Of a stretch of 64,000 bases of DNA, positions 29,281 to 38,703 are shown in pieces (the stretch's first letter is position 1; each line of letters starts with the position of its first letter). The stretch comes from a beta proteobacterium MWH-UniP1 (lineage in GTDB: Bacteria; Pseudomonadota; Gammaproteobacteria; Burkholderiales; Burkholderiaceae_A): the NCBI GenBank assembly GCA_036362785.1, contig CP143625.1, positions 1,427,401-1,491,400 on the forward strand, given 5' to 3'. The notes beneath the pieces were generated by a model. It saw only the letters and a program-made list of their open reading frames with translations, did no database searches and was not told the origin of the DNA. Made by a program: the position numbers and the translations under genes.

Positions 29281-30381
29281 TTACTTCGCCACGCCCGATA
29301 TCACCGGCGTTGCTACGGAGACATCTGCATTCTGGGCACGGTGGCGCAGGGCATGGTCCATGAGGACCAATGCCAACATAGCTTCGGCAATCGGTGTTGC
29401 CCGAATCCCTACACACGGGTCATGCCGGCCATGGGTCTCGACCACCGTAGGATTACCCTGCAAATCAATCGATCGACGTGGCGTACGAATGCTGGACGTT
29501 GGCTTGATCGCTATCGACACGGTGATCGGCTGGCCCGTTGAGATACCACCCAACACACCACCTGCATGATTGGTCACAAAACCCTGGGGCGTTAACTCAT
29601 CGCCATGCTCAGAACCGCGCTGGGCCACACTACAAAAACCCGCACCGATTTCCACACCCTTCACGGCATTGATGCCCATCATGGCGTGAGCAATTTCGGC
29701 ATCCAGCCGATCAAACACTGGCTCACCCCAACCCACCGGCACATTGTCGGCACGGACATTGATTCGCGCACCGCAAGAGTCGCCTGCTTTGCGCAACGAA
29801 TCCATGTAGCTTTCTAATTCAGCGATCTGAGATTTGTTGGCGGCAAAAAACGGGTTGTTTGGAATCTCGGCGGCGTCTTCAAACCTGATCGAGATCTCAC
29901 CCAGCTGCGACATCCAGCCCTGAATCTGAATGTTGAATTTTTCAGCCAGCCACTTTTTGGCAATGGCGCCCGCAGCGACACGCACGGCAGTCTCACGGGC
30001 CGATGAGCGGCCACCCCCGCGATAGTCTCGAATGCCGTACTTATGCCAGTACGTGTAATCAGCATGGCCCGGCCGGAAGGTGTTGGCGATATCGCTGTAG
30101 TCTTTGCTGCGCTGGTCTTGGTTGCGAATCAACAGTGCAATCGGCGCGCCCGTGGTCTTGCCCTCAAACACACCCGACAGAATCTCAACGGTGTCAGGCT
30201 CTTGTCGCTGAGTGACATGCCGCGATGTGCCGGGCCGCCGGCGATCCAACTCCGGCTGAATATCGTCCACCGACAGGGCCAGCCCCGGTGGGCAGCCGTC
30301 GACCACAGCACCAATAGCTGGGCCGTGGGACTCCCCAAACGAAGTCACAGTAAAAAGGTGGCCGAAGGTGTTTCCTGACAT
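29281..30381 (-). CDS. aroC: Chorismate synthase
   Basis: Last enzyme of the shikimate pathway, making chorismate with reduced FMN as cofactor. The 366-residue protein has the three family signatures: [19 protein letters not shown], the [19 protein letters not shown] block, and [20 protein letters not shown] with flavin-binding residues. Length is normal. It is downstream of gltX by 25 bp and upstream of the MFS gene. Confidence 0.97.
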   Translation of the reverse strand: MSGNTFGHLFTVTSFGESHGPAIGAVVDGCPPGLALSVDDIQPELDRRRPGTSRHVTQRQEPDTVEILSGVFEGKTTGAPIALLIRNQDQRSKDYSDIANTFRPGHADYTYWHKYGIRDYRGGGRSSARETAVRVAAGAIAKKWLAEKFNIQIQGWMSQLGEISIRFEDAAEIPNNPFFAANKSQIAELESYMDSLRKAGDSCGARINVRADNVPVGWGEPVFDRLDAEIAHAMMGINAVKGVEIGAGFCSVAQRGSEHGDELTPQGFVTNHAGGVLGGISTGQPITVSIAIKPTSSIRTPRRSIDLQGNPTVVETHGRHDPCVGIRATPIAEAMLALVLMDHALRHRAQNADVSVATPVISGVAK

Positions 30382-30406
30382 GGCGCGAGTTTACCGTGTG
30401 AAGGCC

Positions 30407-31825
30407 TTAACCGCCGAGCCGCTCTTGGAGCCGGCGCACCACGCAGTCCCGGCCCAACACCGCCATAACCTTGTCAATCGACGGGGTGTCGGTGCGGCCC
30501 ATCAGCATGAGCCGAAGTGGCATGGCCAACTGGGGCATCTTCAGGCCTGTCACTGCCAAGACCGCCTTCATCTGAGCCGACAAGGCCGCTGGCGTCCATT
30601 CCTGGGGAAGGCCCGCGACAAACTGACGAATTGCATCGGCAACGCCGGGCTGCATTTTTTCTGTAAGTGCATCGGATGACACCGGCGGCTCAAGGTAGAA
30701 CATCGAGACCTCTTCGGCCAGATCGTTGAGCGTATTGGCCCGGTCTTTGAGTAACTCGCAAACATCTGCCAATGCCGGGCCGTTTTGTAGCGAGAAGCCT
30801 TCCTCTTTTACGCGACCGGCAATACGTTTTGCCAGATCCTGGCCCGACTTCTGGCGCAGGTAGTGGTTGTTTAACCACTTCAACTTTTCAAAATCGAACT
30901 GAGCGGCCGACTTGCTGCAGTGCTCTAGCGTGAACCACTCAATCAATTGATCTAGAGAAATAATTTCATCATCGCCATGGCTCCAACCCAGGCGGGCCAA
31001 GTAATTCAACAACGCTTCTGGAAGATAACCGTCGTCGTCGTATTGCATCACCGACACTGCGCCATGCCGCTTCGATAGCTTTTCACCGTCAGGCCCATGA
31101 ATCATGGGCAGGTGGGCGTATTGGGGAACAGTAGCGCCCAGAGCCTTCAAGATATTGATCTGCCGTGGCGTGTTATTCACATGATCATCGCCACGAATCA
31201 CGTGGGTGATGGCCATATCCATGTCATCCACCACCACGCAGAAGTTATACGTTGGCGTGCCATCGCCACGGGCAATGATCAGATCGTCTAACTCTTCATT
31301 TGAAATGGTGATGCGGCCTTTAACACCATCTTCCCAGCTAACCGCGCCGGCTTCAGGGTTACGAAAGCGCACAACAGGTTTGACACCCGCTGGTGGCTCA
31401 AGTTTTTTCAGCTTTGCGTTTTCAGGCCGCCAACGGCCGTCATAGCGGGGCTTTAAGCCACGGGCCCGTTGGTCTTCGCGCATGGCATCTAGTTCCGCTG
31501 GTGTGGCGTAACAGTAGTACGCCGTGCCCGCTTCCAGCATCTGGGCAATCACTTCCCGATACCGATCCATGCGCTGCATTTGATAAAAGGGGCCCTCGTC
31601 TGGGTTTAGGCCAAGCCAGGCCATGCCGTCCAGAATGGCCTTGACGGCTTCAGGCGTGGAGCGTTCTAGATCGGTGTCTTCGATACGCAAGATGAACTGG
31701 CCGCCGTAATGCCGGGCAAAGGCCCAACAATAAAGCGCGGTGCGGGCACCGCCCACATGCAAGTAACCCGTGGGGCTGGGGGCAAACCGTGTACGGACTG
31801 GAGAATGAGGTGCAGAAGTGGTCAT
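30407..31825 (-). CDS. gltX: Glutamyl-tRNA synthetase
   Basis: Class I aminoacyl-tRNA synthetase charging tRNA-Glu. The HIGH-type motif is in [19 protein letters not shown] near the N-terminus and the KMSKS-type motif is [11 protein letters not shown]. The 472-residue length fits the bacterial enzyme. Whether it also charges tRNA-Gln cannot be read from the sequence. It lies upstream of aroC and is separated from a LysR gene by 25 bp. Confidence 0.97.
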   Translation of the reverse strand: MTTSAPHSPVRTRFAPSPTGYLHVGGARTALYCWAFARHYGGQFILRIEDTDLERSTPEAVKAILDGMAWLGLNPDEGPFYQMQRMDRYREVIAQMLEAGTAYYCYATPAELDAMREDQRARGLKPRYDGRWRPENAKLKKLEPPAGVKPVVRFRNPEAGAVSWEDGVKGRITISNEELDDLIIARGDGTPTYNFCVVVDDMDMAITHVIRGDDHVNNTPRQINILKALGATVPQYAHLPMIHGPDGEKLSKRHGAVSVMQYDDDGYLPEALLNYLARLGWSHGDDEIISLDQLIEWFTLEHCSKSAAQFDFEKLKWLNNHYLRQKSGQDLAKRIAGRVKEEGFSLQNGPALADVCELLKDRANTLNDLAEEVSMFYLEPPVSSDALTEKMQPGVADAIRQFVAGLPQEWTPAALSAQMKAVLAVTGLKMPQLAMPLRLMLMGRTDTPSIDKVMAVLGRDCVVRRLQERLGG

Positions 31826-31850
31826 AACCCAAGAGTTTATAGGCTTCCGA

Positions 31851-32750
31851 TTACGGATGTTCGGTCGGCAGTGCCATGCGCTCAGCCAGAAACTTCATCA
31901 ACACACTAATTCGATGCGGGATATACCGGTTGCTTGGTAACACCGCATACACACCCAAGGGCGACACCTCGTATTTTTCCAAAATTGGCTTGACCAGGCC
32001 CGCGTCTAAATAAGACTTTGCGATGAAGTACGGCTGCCGTGTAATGCCCACGCCCTGCGCTGCCGCCTCAGTAAGTAACAAGCCACTGTTGGCCGTGATT
32101 CGACCGCGGACTGCCACACTAATTTTTTGCTGCTGCTCTTGAAACACCCATTGGGCACGCGTCGGTGCGTTGGAGTACACCAGGCACTCATGCTGCTCCA
32201 GGTCGTGCGGATGCATTGGGGTGCCATGTAAAGACAGATATCCGGGCGACGCAAAGGTCACCATGGGACAGTCCGCCAGTTTGCGCACCACATCACCAGG
32301 CTGAAGATGGCTGGTAATACGAATCGAGAGATCCAAACCCTGCTCAATCAAATTCACTTTTTCATCTGACAAATCTACCGACAACTCAATGGCGGGATAG
32401 GTCTTTGAAAACGCCAACAACCAAGGTGTTAATACCTGTAAGCCAAAGGCCAAAGGAATCCCCAATCGTATAGGGCCTTTTGGCACAGCACGCTCTTCAA
32501 CCGCGTCCGATTCAGCCGCATCCACCAGGTTCAGAATGACCCGCGACTTTTCTAAATAGATAGACCCCGCAGGCGTTAAAGAGAGCCGCCGGGTGCTTCG
32601 GGTAAAGAGTTTTACGCCAAGATGTTTTTCCAAGGCGGCCACCTGCCGCGTGACCCAGGAGCGGTCCACGTTGAGCTGCTGGCTCACCGCGGAAAAGCTT
32701 CCGGTCTGCGCCACCCGCACAAAGACTTGCATGGCTTCGAGTCTGTCCAT
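31851..32750 (-). CDS. LysR family transcriptional regulator
   Basis: Transcription factor of 299 residues with an N-terminal winged helix-turn-helix ([20 protein letters not shown], then [20 protein letters not shown]) and a C-terminal effector-binding domain. It belongs to the DsdA/AaeR-like group with the MDRLxAMxxF opening. It is divergent from the DODA-type dioxygenase and DoxX genes across 75 bp, so it most likely controls them. The inducer is unknown. The intergenic region (32751-32825) contains gttgcaaattatgcaac, an inverted repeat fit for a LysR operator. Confidence 0.93.
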   Translation of the reverse strand: MDRLEAMQVFVRVAQTGSFSAVSQQLNVDRSWVTRQVAALEKHLGVKLFTRSTRRLSLTPAGSIYLEKSRVILNLVDAAESDAVEERAVPKGPIRLGIPLAFGLQVLTPWLLAFSKTYPAIELSVDLSDEKVNLIEQGLDLSIRITSHLQPGDVVRKLADCPMVTFASPGYLSLHGTPMHPHDLEQHECLVYSNAPTRAQWVFQEQQQKISVAVRGRITANSGLLLTEAAAQGVGITRQPYFIAKSYLDAGLVKPILEKYEVSPLGVYAVLPSNRYIPHRISVLMKFLAERMALPTEHP

Positions 32751-32752
32751 TG

Positions 32753-32769
32753 TTGCAAATTATGCAACA
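32753..32769. promoter_or_regulatory. Candidate LysR operator
   Basis: Inverted repeat gttgcaaattatgcaac (arms GTTGCA and TGCAAC, 5-bp centre AATTA) directly in front of the LysR start and about 55 bp before the dioxygenase gene. The T-N11-A form suits LysR-type sites. Role inferred from position. Confidence 0.5.
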
Positions 32770-32825
32770 AATATTTCACGAATAGCGGCTTTTTCTAATC
32801 AATCGAACACCGCATAGTTCGGGCC

Positions 32826-33617
32826 ATGATGACTAGCCCACTTCCAACCCTCTTCGTGCCGCATGGCTCGCCCATGTTTGCCCTGGAGCCCGGTATTGCC
32901 GGTAAGCAGCTGGCGCTTGCGGCCCAAGAGCTGCCGACCCCCCGGGCCATTGTGATTTTCAGCCCCCACTGGGAGACATCGGTGCCGGTGGTGGGTGCCG
33001 CCACTCGATTCGAAACAATTCACGATTTCCATGGGTTCGACCCACGGCTTTATGAACTGCATTACCCGGCAGCGGGCTGCCCCGATGCGGCTGCCCAAGT
33101 TGTGGCGGCGCTCAAGCAGGCGGGGTTCGACGTGCAGGTGGATACAGAGCGTGGCCTTGACCATGGCGCCTGGGTGCCGCTCATGCACCTGTTCCCCGAT
33201 GCAGATGTTCCCGTGATTCCGGTGTCGATTCAGCATCACGGCGGGCCGGCGCATGCCTATCGCGTTGGCCAGGCACTTGCGCACTTGCGCCACAAAGGAC
33301 TTTTAGTGATTGGGTCGGGCAACTTGACCCACAACCTGGGTGACTGGCACCGGGCGATTTCAACGTCTGGTTCAACGCCCGCCTATGTTCAGGAGTTTTC
33401 CGACTGGGTAGCCAGCCGACTTAGTGCTGGTGACATTCAAGCATTGCTGAACTATCGGCAGACAGAAAAAAACGGCGTGCAGGCCCATCCGCGAGATGAG
33501 CATTTCTTGCCCTTTTTTACCGCCTTGGGCGCAGCGGGGGAAACCCCCCAGGCAGAGGCAATTTACCGTGGCATCTCAGACATCGTGCTTGCGATGGATG
33601 GATACCGATTTCATTAA
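32826..33617 (+). CDS. DODA-type extradiol ring-opening dioxygenase
   Basis: Member of the class III extradiol dioxygenase / 4,5-DOPA dioxygenase (YgiD) family, which opens catechol rings with a non-haem metal. The 263-residue protein has the metal-binding pattern LPTLFVPHGSP near the N-terminus, IVIFSPHWETS, LDHGAWVPLMHLFPDADVPV and SIQHHG. The ATG at 32826 is followed at once by a second Met codon. The gene leads doxX and lies opposite a LysR regulator. YgiD-like proteins next to DoxX are often found in redox or electrophile responses; the natural substrate is not known. Confidence 0.9.
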   Translation: MMTSPLPTLFVPHGSPMFALEPGIAGKQLALAAQELPTPRAIVIFSPHWETSVPVVGAATRFETIHDFHGFDPRLYELHYPAAGCPDAAAQVVAALKQAGFDVQVDTERGLDHGAWVPLMHLFPDADVPVIPVSIQHHGGPAHAYRVGQALAHLRHKGLLVIGSGNLTHNLGDWHRAISTSGSTPAYVQEFSDWVASRLSAGDIQALLNYRQTEKNGVQAHPRDEHFLPFFTALGAAGETPQAEAIYRGISDIVLAMDGYRFH

Positions 33618-33671
33618 CCCAACCCTTTCACCAACCCGAAGCATTTTTCACATTTAACCAAGGAGTATTCA

Positions 33672-34073
33672 ATGCAATCCACTACCAATCTTGTTGCTCG
33701 GCTTTTGTTTGTTGCGCTGTTCCTGCCAGCAGGCATTTCAAAATTAACTGGCTTTGACGGCACAGTGGGCTATTTCAACTCGCTGGGCATCCCTGCCGCC
33801 GCGCTGGCTGTCAGCGTGACCATCGCAATCGAGATCTTAGGAAGCCTGGCAGTGCTGGTCGGCTTTAAAACACGCGCAGCCGCTATCGTGCTGGCAGTGT
33901 TCACGCTTGCGGCCAGCATTGCCGGCCACGCCTACTGGGCTGTCCCAGCTGAGCAGGTGTTTGTTCAAAAGCTCCTGTTCTTTAAGAACATGGCTGTGGT
34001 GGGTGGTCTGTTGTTACTCGCGATCCAGGGCGCTGGCAAGCTGAGTATTGATGGCAAAACAGAGAACGCCTAA
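33672..34073 (+). CDS. DoxX family membrane protein
   Basis: Small integral membrane protein of 133 residues with four predicted helices, starting MQSTTNLVARLLFVALFLPAGISKLTG-like in the DoxX/YphA pattern. An AAGGAG ribosome site lies at 33660-33665. It is cotranscribed with the upstream dioxygenase (54-bp gap) and followed by a strong terminator. DoxX proteins are linked to quinone or thiosulfate redox and to thiol stress in different species; here only the family can be assigned. Confidence 0.88.
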   Translation: MQSTTNLVARLLFVALFLPAGISKLTGFDGTVGYFNSLGIPAAALAVSVTIAIEILGSLAVLVGFKTRAAAIVLAVFTLAASIAGHAYWAVPAEQVFVQKLLFFKNMAVVGGLLLLAIQGAGKLSIDGKTENA

Positions 34074-34113
34074 CCAAAACCTAAGCCGGCCTGAAACGCC
34101 GGCTAAACCAGCC

Positions 34114-34146
34114 GCCTACGATCGGTCGCAATGACCGGTCGTAGGC
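34114..34146 (+). terminator. Rho-independent terminator after the dioxygenase-doxX operon
   Basis: 14-bp stem (34114-34127 with 34133-34146, one G-T pair), 5-base loop, then TTTT. A second, shorter hairpin, AGCCGGC/GCCGGCT, precedes it at 34084-34104. Confidence 0.85.
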
Positions 34147-34187
34147 TTTTGGTGTTAGACTTTCGCCCTCGAAAACACCTCACTATT

Positions 34188-34262
34188 GGACGCGTAGCTC
34201 AGCGGTAGAGCACTGCCTTCACACGGCAGGGGTCACAGGTTCGATCCCTGTCGCGTCCACCA
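34188..34262 (+). tRNA. tRNA-Val (anticodon CAC)
   Basis: A 75-base cloverleaf with acceptor stem ggacgcg/cgcgtcc, D-arm with gctcagcggtagagc, anticodon stem ctgcc/ggcag with loop ttcacac (anticodon CAC at 34220-34222), T-arm acagg-ttcgatc-cctgt, discriminator A and encoded CCA. It decodes GUG. Its 3' 34 bases are repeated at 34905-34938. Confidence 0.96.
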
Positions 34263-34413
34263 AAATACTTTTGCTTAAGCCCCGAGTTTTCGCTTTGCGG
34301 AGATAACCTGCTGACTGAGGGAAGGCAGGACTAAAGTTGTAGTCCTGAATTCGATCGATCGACGCGAGTATGTGGTCGAGAAAGTCCTGCAAGCGCGGAG
34401 ATCCAACCGTCAT
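34263..34413 (-). pseudogene. Truncated HepT-like (DUF86) toxin fragment
   Basis: The ATG at 34413 overlaps the mntA stop by 4 bp (ATGA), as in intact MntA-HepT modules. The first 25 residues (RLQDFLDHILASIDRIQDY near the start) resemble the N-terminal helix of HepT/DUF86 RNases. After Tyr25 the similarity ends, and the frame runs through unrelated sequence into the 3' end of tRNA-Val, stopping at 34219. The catalytic RxxxxH motif of HepT is missing, so this is a dead remnant. Confidence 0.7.
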
Positions 34414-34700
34414 ACCGGCTTTGCTTCAGAAACAACAGACTGACGAAATTTTTCCGGAAGCGCTCCAGGAGTCAAAACATCCACTGGGACCCCGAGTAAG
34501 TTCCGCAGCTTATATCGAATTGCTCCGACGTCAAATAGAGTTGTATCTTCAGTTGGGTCAATCAAGATATCGAGATCGCTAACCTCCGAGTCCGTGCCAT
34601 GTAATACCGACCCAAATACGCGAGCGTTACTGGCCCGATGAGCCGTTACGATCTCTCGTATCTCCCTGCGGTGTGCTTCTAAAGCGTCGGACGGTTTCAT
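34410..34700 (-). CDS. MntA-type minimal nucleotidyltransferase (antitoxin)
   Basis: Small nucleotidyltransferase of 96 residues. It has the motif VFGSVLHGTDSEVSDLDILI, i.e. GS followed by the catalytic Asp-x-Asp pair, and ends after LLGVPVDVLTPGALPEKF. In MntA-HepT systems this protein neutralises HepT by adding AMP units to it. Here the partner toxin is truncated, so the antitoxin is an orphan. The start is ATG at 34700. It lies inside the segment bracketed by the tRNA 3'-end repeats, which points to acquisition. Confidence 0.85.
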   Translation of the reverse strand: MKPSDALEAHRREIREIVTAHRASNARVFGSVLHGTDSEVSDLDILIDPTEDTTLFDVGAIRYKLRNLLGVPVDVLTPGALPEKFRQSVVSEAKPV

Positions 34701-34730
34701 CTCTTAGTCGTTTCCTGGTAAATCAAAAGT

Positions 34731-34895
34731 TTACGGCCAAGGAACCCGGCTGCCAACCACTCTTAGTACAAATTTATAGGGAAAACTCCTCAAACAAAAG
34801 AGATCGGTAGCCTCCTTCAGATTCCTCGCCGCCTCCTCGACAGTCGGCCCCTGGGTGGTCGCGCCCGTCTCCGGAATGGGGCCGCATAGCCACCC
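34731..34895 (-). pseudogene. HicB-like antitoxin fragment
   Basis: Translating the minus strand from 34895 gives a 54-residue open stretch containing IPETGATTQGPTVEEAARNL and then KEATDLF, the core HicB pattern (PGATTQG-x-TxEEAxxNLKEA). The N-terminal beta strand that should come first is absent: the fragment begins 10 bp from the tRNA-like repeat at 34905. The stop is TAA at 34731-34733. No HicA partner or start codon is present. I take it as a truncated remnant. Confidence 0.6.
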
Positions 34896-34904
34896 TCTCC
34901 CGCT

Positions 34905-34938
34905 GGGGTCACAGGTTAGATCCCTGTCGCGTACACCA
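34905..34938 (+). repeat. Direct repeat of the tRNA-Val 3' end (att-like)
   Basis: 34 bases matching the 3' end of tRNA-Val (34229-34262) at 32 positions, including the T-arm and CCA; two C-to-A changes break the T-loop and the acceptor stem. It lies 676 bp downstream in the same direction. It is not a functional tRNA. This is the footprint expected of integration at a tRNA gene, or of a recombination event. Confidence 0.85.
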
Positions 34939-34984
34939 TCTAGTACATTCTCCCGGTAGACTAAGCCCCAAGGGACTCAAAACA

Positions 34985-35980
34985 ATGACTATCAACCGCC
35001 GCCTCGGTCTCATCGTTCTAGCAGTTGTTGTAACCGCGGTCCTGCTCGGGGTCTGGTACACACAAAAGAAACCACCGGCAACGTTATCGTTTGCCTCGGG
35101 CAATGGCCGCATCGAAGCCATTGAAGTCAACATCGCCACCAAACAAAGCGGGCGGCTCAAGGAAATTCTTGTTCGCGAAGGCGATGACGTTTCCGAAGGC
35201 CAAGTCATCGCCCGAATGGACACAGCATCGTTATCGGCAGATCTGCGCCAGGCCCAGGCCCAGCTGGATCAGGCGAAACACAACCAAGACACCGTTCGGG
35301 CCACGATCGCACAAGAACAGAGCAAGCTCTCTCTGGCCGAAAAACAGGTCGAACGTTCCGAACAATTGGTGAAAAAAGGGTTTGTCTCGCCACAAAAAAT
35401 TGATATCGATCGAACTGCACGGGATTCCGCTGCCGCATCACTGCGCGCTGCAAAGTTCCAGCTTGAAGAAGCGGCGGCGGCGATTAATGCCGCCCAAGCA
35501 CGTGTCGATCGGATTTACGCCGACATTCAAGACGCATCACTTTCCTCACCCATCAGTGGTCGAGTGCTCTATCGACTCGTGCAGCCCGGGGAAGTGCTCT
35601 CCGCCGGTGGAAATGTCGTCACGCTAGTGGACTTAACAGATGTCTACATGACCATCTTTCTTCCAACATCTCAAGTGGGTCGAGTGGCACTTGGTTCCGA
35701 AGCACGGATTGTGCTGGATGTACGCAAGGACATCTCTATTCCGGCCAGCGTCACCTTTATCTCTCCCGAGGCACAATTCACACCGAAAACGGTCGAAACA
35801 GCGTCGGAACGGGAAAAGCTTATGTTTCGCGTAAAACTTACCATTCCAAAGGCCTTGCTCAAGGACCACGCCAAACAGGTCAAGACTGGACTACCAGGCG
35901 TTGGCTATGTGCGGCTTGACCCAAACGCTGCCTGGCCTGACAGCATCCCGCCATTGGTCGGACAACAAGCCGGCAAATGA
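34985..35980 (+). CDS. HlyD-family membrane fusion protein of an ABC export system
   Basis: Periplasmic adaptor of 331 residues with one N-terminal membrane anchor (GLIVLAVVVTAVLLGVW). Next comes a lipoyl-like half (ATKQSGRLKEILVREGDDVS), a long coiled-coil hairpin rich in Ala, Gln and Glu (about residues 85-180), and the second lipoyl half (LSSPISGRVLYRLVQPGEVL). The layout is that of YhiI/YbhG. Its stop overlaps the ABC gene start by 4 bp (ATGA). With the two downstream genes it forms a YhiI-RbbA-YhhJ-type exporter. Confidence 0.92.
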   Translation: MTINRRLGLIVLAVVVTAVLLGVWYTQKKPPATLSFASGNGRIEAIEVNIATKQSGRLKEILVREGDDVSEGQVIARMDTASLSADLRQAQAQLDQAKHNQDTVRATIAQEQSKLSLAEKQVERSEQLVKKGFVSPQKIDIDRTARDSAAASLRAAKFQLEEAAAAINAAQARVDRIYADIQDASLSSPISGRVLYRLVQPGEVLSAGGNVVTLVDLTDVYMTIFLPTSQVGRVALGSEARIVLDVRKDISIPASVTFISPEAQFTPKTVETASEREKLMFRVKLTIPKALLKDHAKQVKTGLPGVGYVRLDPNAAWPDSIPPLVGQQAGK

Positions 35981-38703
35981 ACCCTGAGCAATACGTTGCC
36001 AAGCTCAGTAATGTCCGCCTGCTGTACGGTCAAAAAATTGCACTCGATGTCGCCGACCTAAAAATCCCCACGGGTTGTATCACGGGCCTGATTGGCCCGG
36101 ATGGCGTTGGCAAATCAAGCCTGCTTGCCCTAGTCGCTGGTGTGCGCCGAATCCAAAGCGGGGAAGTTGAGACCCTTGGCCATGACCTGCGCCAGGGCGC
36201 ACAGCGTCGGGCTGTGACATCGCGAATTGCCTTCATGCCCCAAGGCCTTGGAAAAAATCTCTACATGCGGCTAACGGTCGCTGAAAACATCGAGTTCTTC
36301 GGTCGTCTTTTCGGACAGACACGTGCCGAGCGGCGTGCCCGCATAGACGAATTACTGTCGAGCACCGAACTAACAAAGTTTCGTGATCGCGCTGCAGGCA
36401 AATTGTCCGGCGGTATGAAACAAAAGCTTGGACTGTGCTGCGCGCTTGTCCATGATCCAGATTTGCTGATTCTCGACGAACCGACCACTGGCGTGGATCC
36501 ACTATCCCGCCTACAGTTCTGGCGTTTGATTGAACGGATTCGGGCGCGGCACCCACGCATGAGCGTGGTGGTCTCCAGCGCCTACATGGAAGAGGCTGCC
36601 CGCTTCGACTGGCTGATTGCCATGAATGCAGGCCAGGTGCTCGCCCAAGGCAGCCCGTCGTCCCTCATCGAACAGACAGGAACTTCCAATCTGGACGACG
36701 CCTTTATCGAGCTACTGCCGAAAGACCAGCGAATCAGCGGCCCCGCTCGCACTACTCAAGCAGAGCACCACCAGCCAAACCCCGAGATTGCGATTCGGGC
36801 CAAGGGGCTCACCAAACGATTTGGCAGCTTCACGGCAGTCGACCGGGTCAGTTTCGAAATACACCGTGGCGAGATCTTTGGCTTTCTTGGCTCAAACGGA
36901 TGTGGCAAGACCACCACCATGAAGATGTTAACCGGGCTGACGCCACCCACCGAAGGGCAGGCCTGGCTTTTTGGCGAAACCACTGATGCTCACGGAGCGG
37001 AAATTCGTAAACGAGTGGGCTACATGACCCAATCGTTCTCTCTTTACACCGAACTTACCGTAGCGCAAAACCTAACACTGCACGGCCAGCTCTTTGGGCT
37101 TACTTCCGAAAAAATTCAAAGTCGTGCCCAACAGTTAATGCAGCGCTTTGACTTGGGTGAGTATGCAGATCGCCACCCCATGACGCTTCCATTGGGTGTG
37201 CGCCAGCGATTGTCGCTCGCCGTGGCACTGATTCACGAGCCGGAAATTTTAATACTCGATGAGCCCACATCAGGTGTCGACCCTGTTGCCAGAAACCAAT
37301 TCTGGGATCACCTCACCACCCTGGCCAGGCAAGACCAAGTCACCATTTTCGTATCGACTCACTTTATGAACGAGGGTGAGCGGTGTGATCGTATCTCTCT
37401 GATGCACGCGGGGCGTGTTCTTGCCAGCGGGGCACCCAGCGAAATAGCGGCATCACACGGAAAAACCAATCTTGAAGATGCCTTTATCGAATGCCTTGAA
37501 AGCGCCATAACGGATAAACCGCGCAGTGACAGCAAACCGCGCAAACCAGTCAAAGAAAGGCAACAATCCAACTGGGCAGTCGGATTTCAACGGCTCATGG
37601 CCTACACCATCCGAGAGCTACTAGAAGTATTGCGGGACCCAGTCCGCATGATCTTTTCACTCCTGGGGTCGGCCTTGCTCATGATGATCATGGGGTACGG
37701 CATTAGTGTCGATGTGAATCATCTACGATTCGCGGTGCTGGATCATGACCAGTCACCAGAAAGCCGCCAATACATACAAAACATTGCGGGGTCACGCTAT
37801 TTCATAGAGCAGCCCCCCATTACTAGCAGCGCCGAGCTCGACCGGCGCATGGCCAGTGCCGAAGTCAGCGTTGCATTAGAGATTCCGCCAAGCTTTGGCA
37901 AGCACCTGCAACAAGGGCGGCCTGTGGCCATTGCAGCGTGGGTAGACGGTGCCATGCCGTTTCGGGGAGAAACAATCGTGGGCTATGTGCAGGGCCTTCA
38001 CCGAGACACGCTGACGCAAATCGCCCGGAACACATCTATCAGCAACCCAACACTGCCAGCCGTTGATGTCGAAATGCGCTATCGATACAACCAAGACTTC
38101 AAAAGCCTGTTTGCCATGGTGCCGGCCATCATTCCCATACTGCTCGTATTTATTCCCGCAATCTTGACTGCGGTTGGGGTGGTGCGCGAAAAGGAACTGG
38201 GGTCGATTGCCAACTTCTATGCAACGCCAGTCAGCCGCCTGCAGTTCCTGCTTGGCAAACAACTGCCTTACATCGCCGTTTCAATGGTGAGCTTTTATGC
38301 CTTGGTACTGATGTCGGTCTTCGTTTTCGAGGTACCCATCAAGGGGAGCATCTGGGTCTTGTCGTTAGCTGCGCTGCTATTCGTGACCGCAACCACCGGA
38401 ATCGGATTGGTGATGTCGGCCTTTACCAAAACCCAGATTGCCGCACTGACGGCGACTGCTATTTTAACGATGCTACCCACCGTGAATTTTTCTGGGCTGA
38501 CCGACCCGGTCACGTCACTGACAGGGGCAGGCGCCATCATTGGGCAACTCTTTCCTGCGACTTATTTTTTAAATATTAGCCGTGGAATCTTCACAAAGGC
38601 GCTGGAGTGGCAAGACGTTGCAAACGATATGCTTGCAATCGCAGCATTTATACCAGTGCTAACCATCACCAGTGTTTTGCTTCTTCAAAAACAAGAAAAA
38701 TGA
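35977..38703 (+). CDS. Fused ABC transporter: two ATPase domains plus ABC-2 permease (RbbA/YhiH-like)
   Basis: A 908-residue fusion. ATPase 1 has Walker A GPDGVGKSS, signature LSGGMKQK and Walker B LLILDEPTTGVDP. ATPase 2 has GSNGCGKTT and ILILDEPTSGVDP, but its signature is degenerate (LPLGVRQR). The C-terminal third is an ABC-2 permease with about six helices (AVGVVREKELGSIANFYATP is the typical cytosolic motif). E. coli RbbA was described as ribosome-associated, but the operon context (adaptor upstream, second permease downstream) supports an exporter. It overlaps both neighbours by 3-4 bp. Confidence 0.92.
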   Translation: MNPEQYVAKLSNVRLLYGQKIALDVADLKIPTGCITGLIGPDGVGKSSLLALVAGVRRIQSGEVETLGHDLRQGAQRRAVTSRIAFMPQGLGKNLYMRLTVAENIEFFGRLFGQTRAERRARIDELLSSTELTKFRDRAAGKLSGGMKQKLGLCCALVHDPDLLILDEPTTGVDPLSRLQFWRLIERIRARHPRMSVVVSSAYMEEAARFDWLIAMNAGQVLAQGSPSSLIEQTGTSNLDDAFIELLPKDQRISGPARTTQAEHHQPNPEIAIRAKGLTKRFGSFTAVDRVSFEIHRGEIFGFLGSNGCGKTTTMKMLTGLTPPTEGQAWLFGETTDAHGAEIRKRVGYMTQSFSLYTELTVAQNLTLHGQLFGLTSEKIQSRAQQLMQRFDLGEYADRHPMTLPLGVRQRLSLAVALIHEPEILILDEPTSGVDPVARNQFWDHLTTLARQDQVTIFVSTHFMNEGERCDRISLMHAGRVLASGAPSEIAASHGKTNLEDAFIECLESAITDKPRSDSKPRKPVKERQQSNWAVGFQRLMAYTIRELLEVLRDPVRMIFSLLGSALLMMIMGYGISVDVNHLRFAVLDHDQSPESRQYIQNIAGSRYFIEQPPITSSAELDRRMASAEVSVALEIPPSFGKHLQQGRPVAIAAWVDGAMPFRGETIVGYVQGLHRDTLTQIARNTSISNPTLPAVDVEMRYRYNQDFKSLFAMVPAIIPILLVFIPAILTAVGVVREKELGSIANFYATPVSRLQFLLGKQLPYIAVSMVSFYALVLMSVFVFEVPIKGSIWVLSLAALLFVTATTGIGLVMSAFTKTQIAALTATAILTMLPTVNFSGLTDPVTSLTGAGAIIGQLFPATYFLNISRGIFTKALEWQDVANDMLAIAAFIPVLTITSVLLLQKQEK

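Noticed and set aside
34905..34938. A second tRNA gene
   Set aside because: Only the 3' 34 bases are present, with no D-arm or anticodon arm and mutations in the T-loop and acceptor stem.
38607..38699. Longer N-terminus for the YhhJ-like permease
   Set aside because: It lies inside the rbbA-like gene; the ATG at 38700 overlaps the stop (ATGA) and gives the expected N-terminus.
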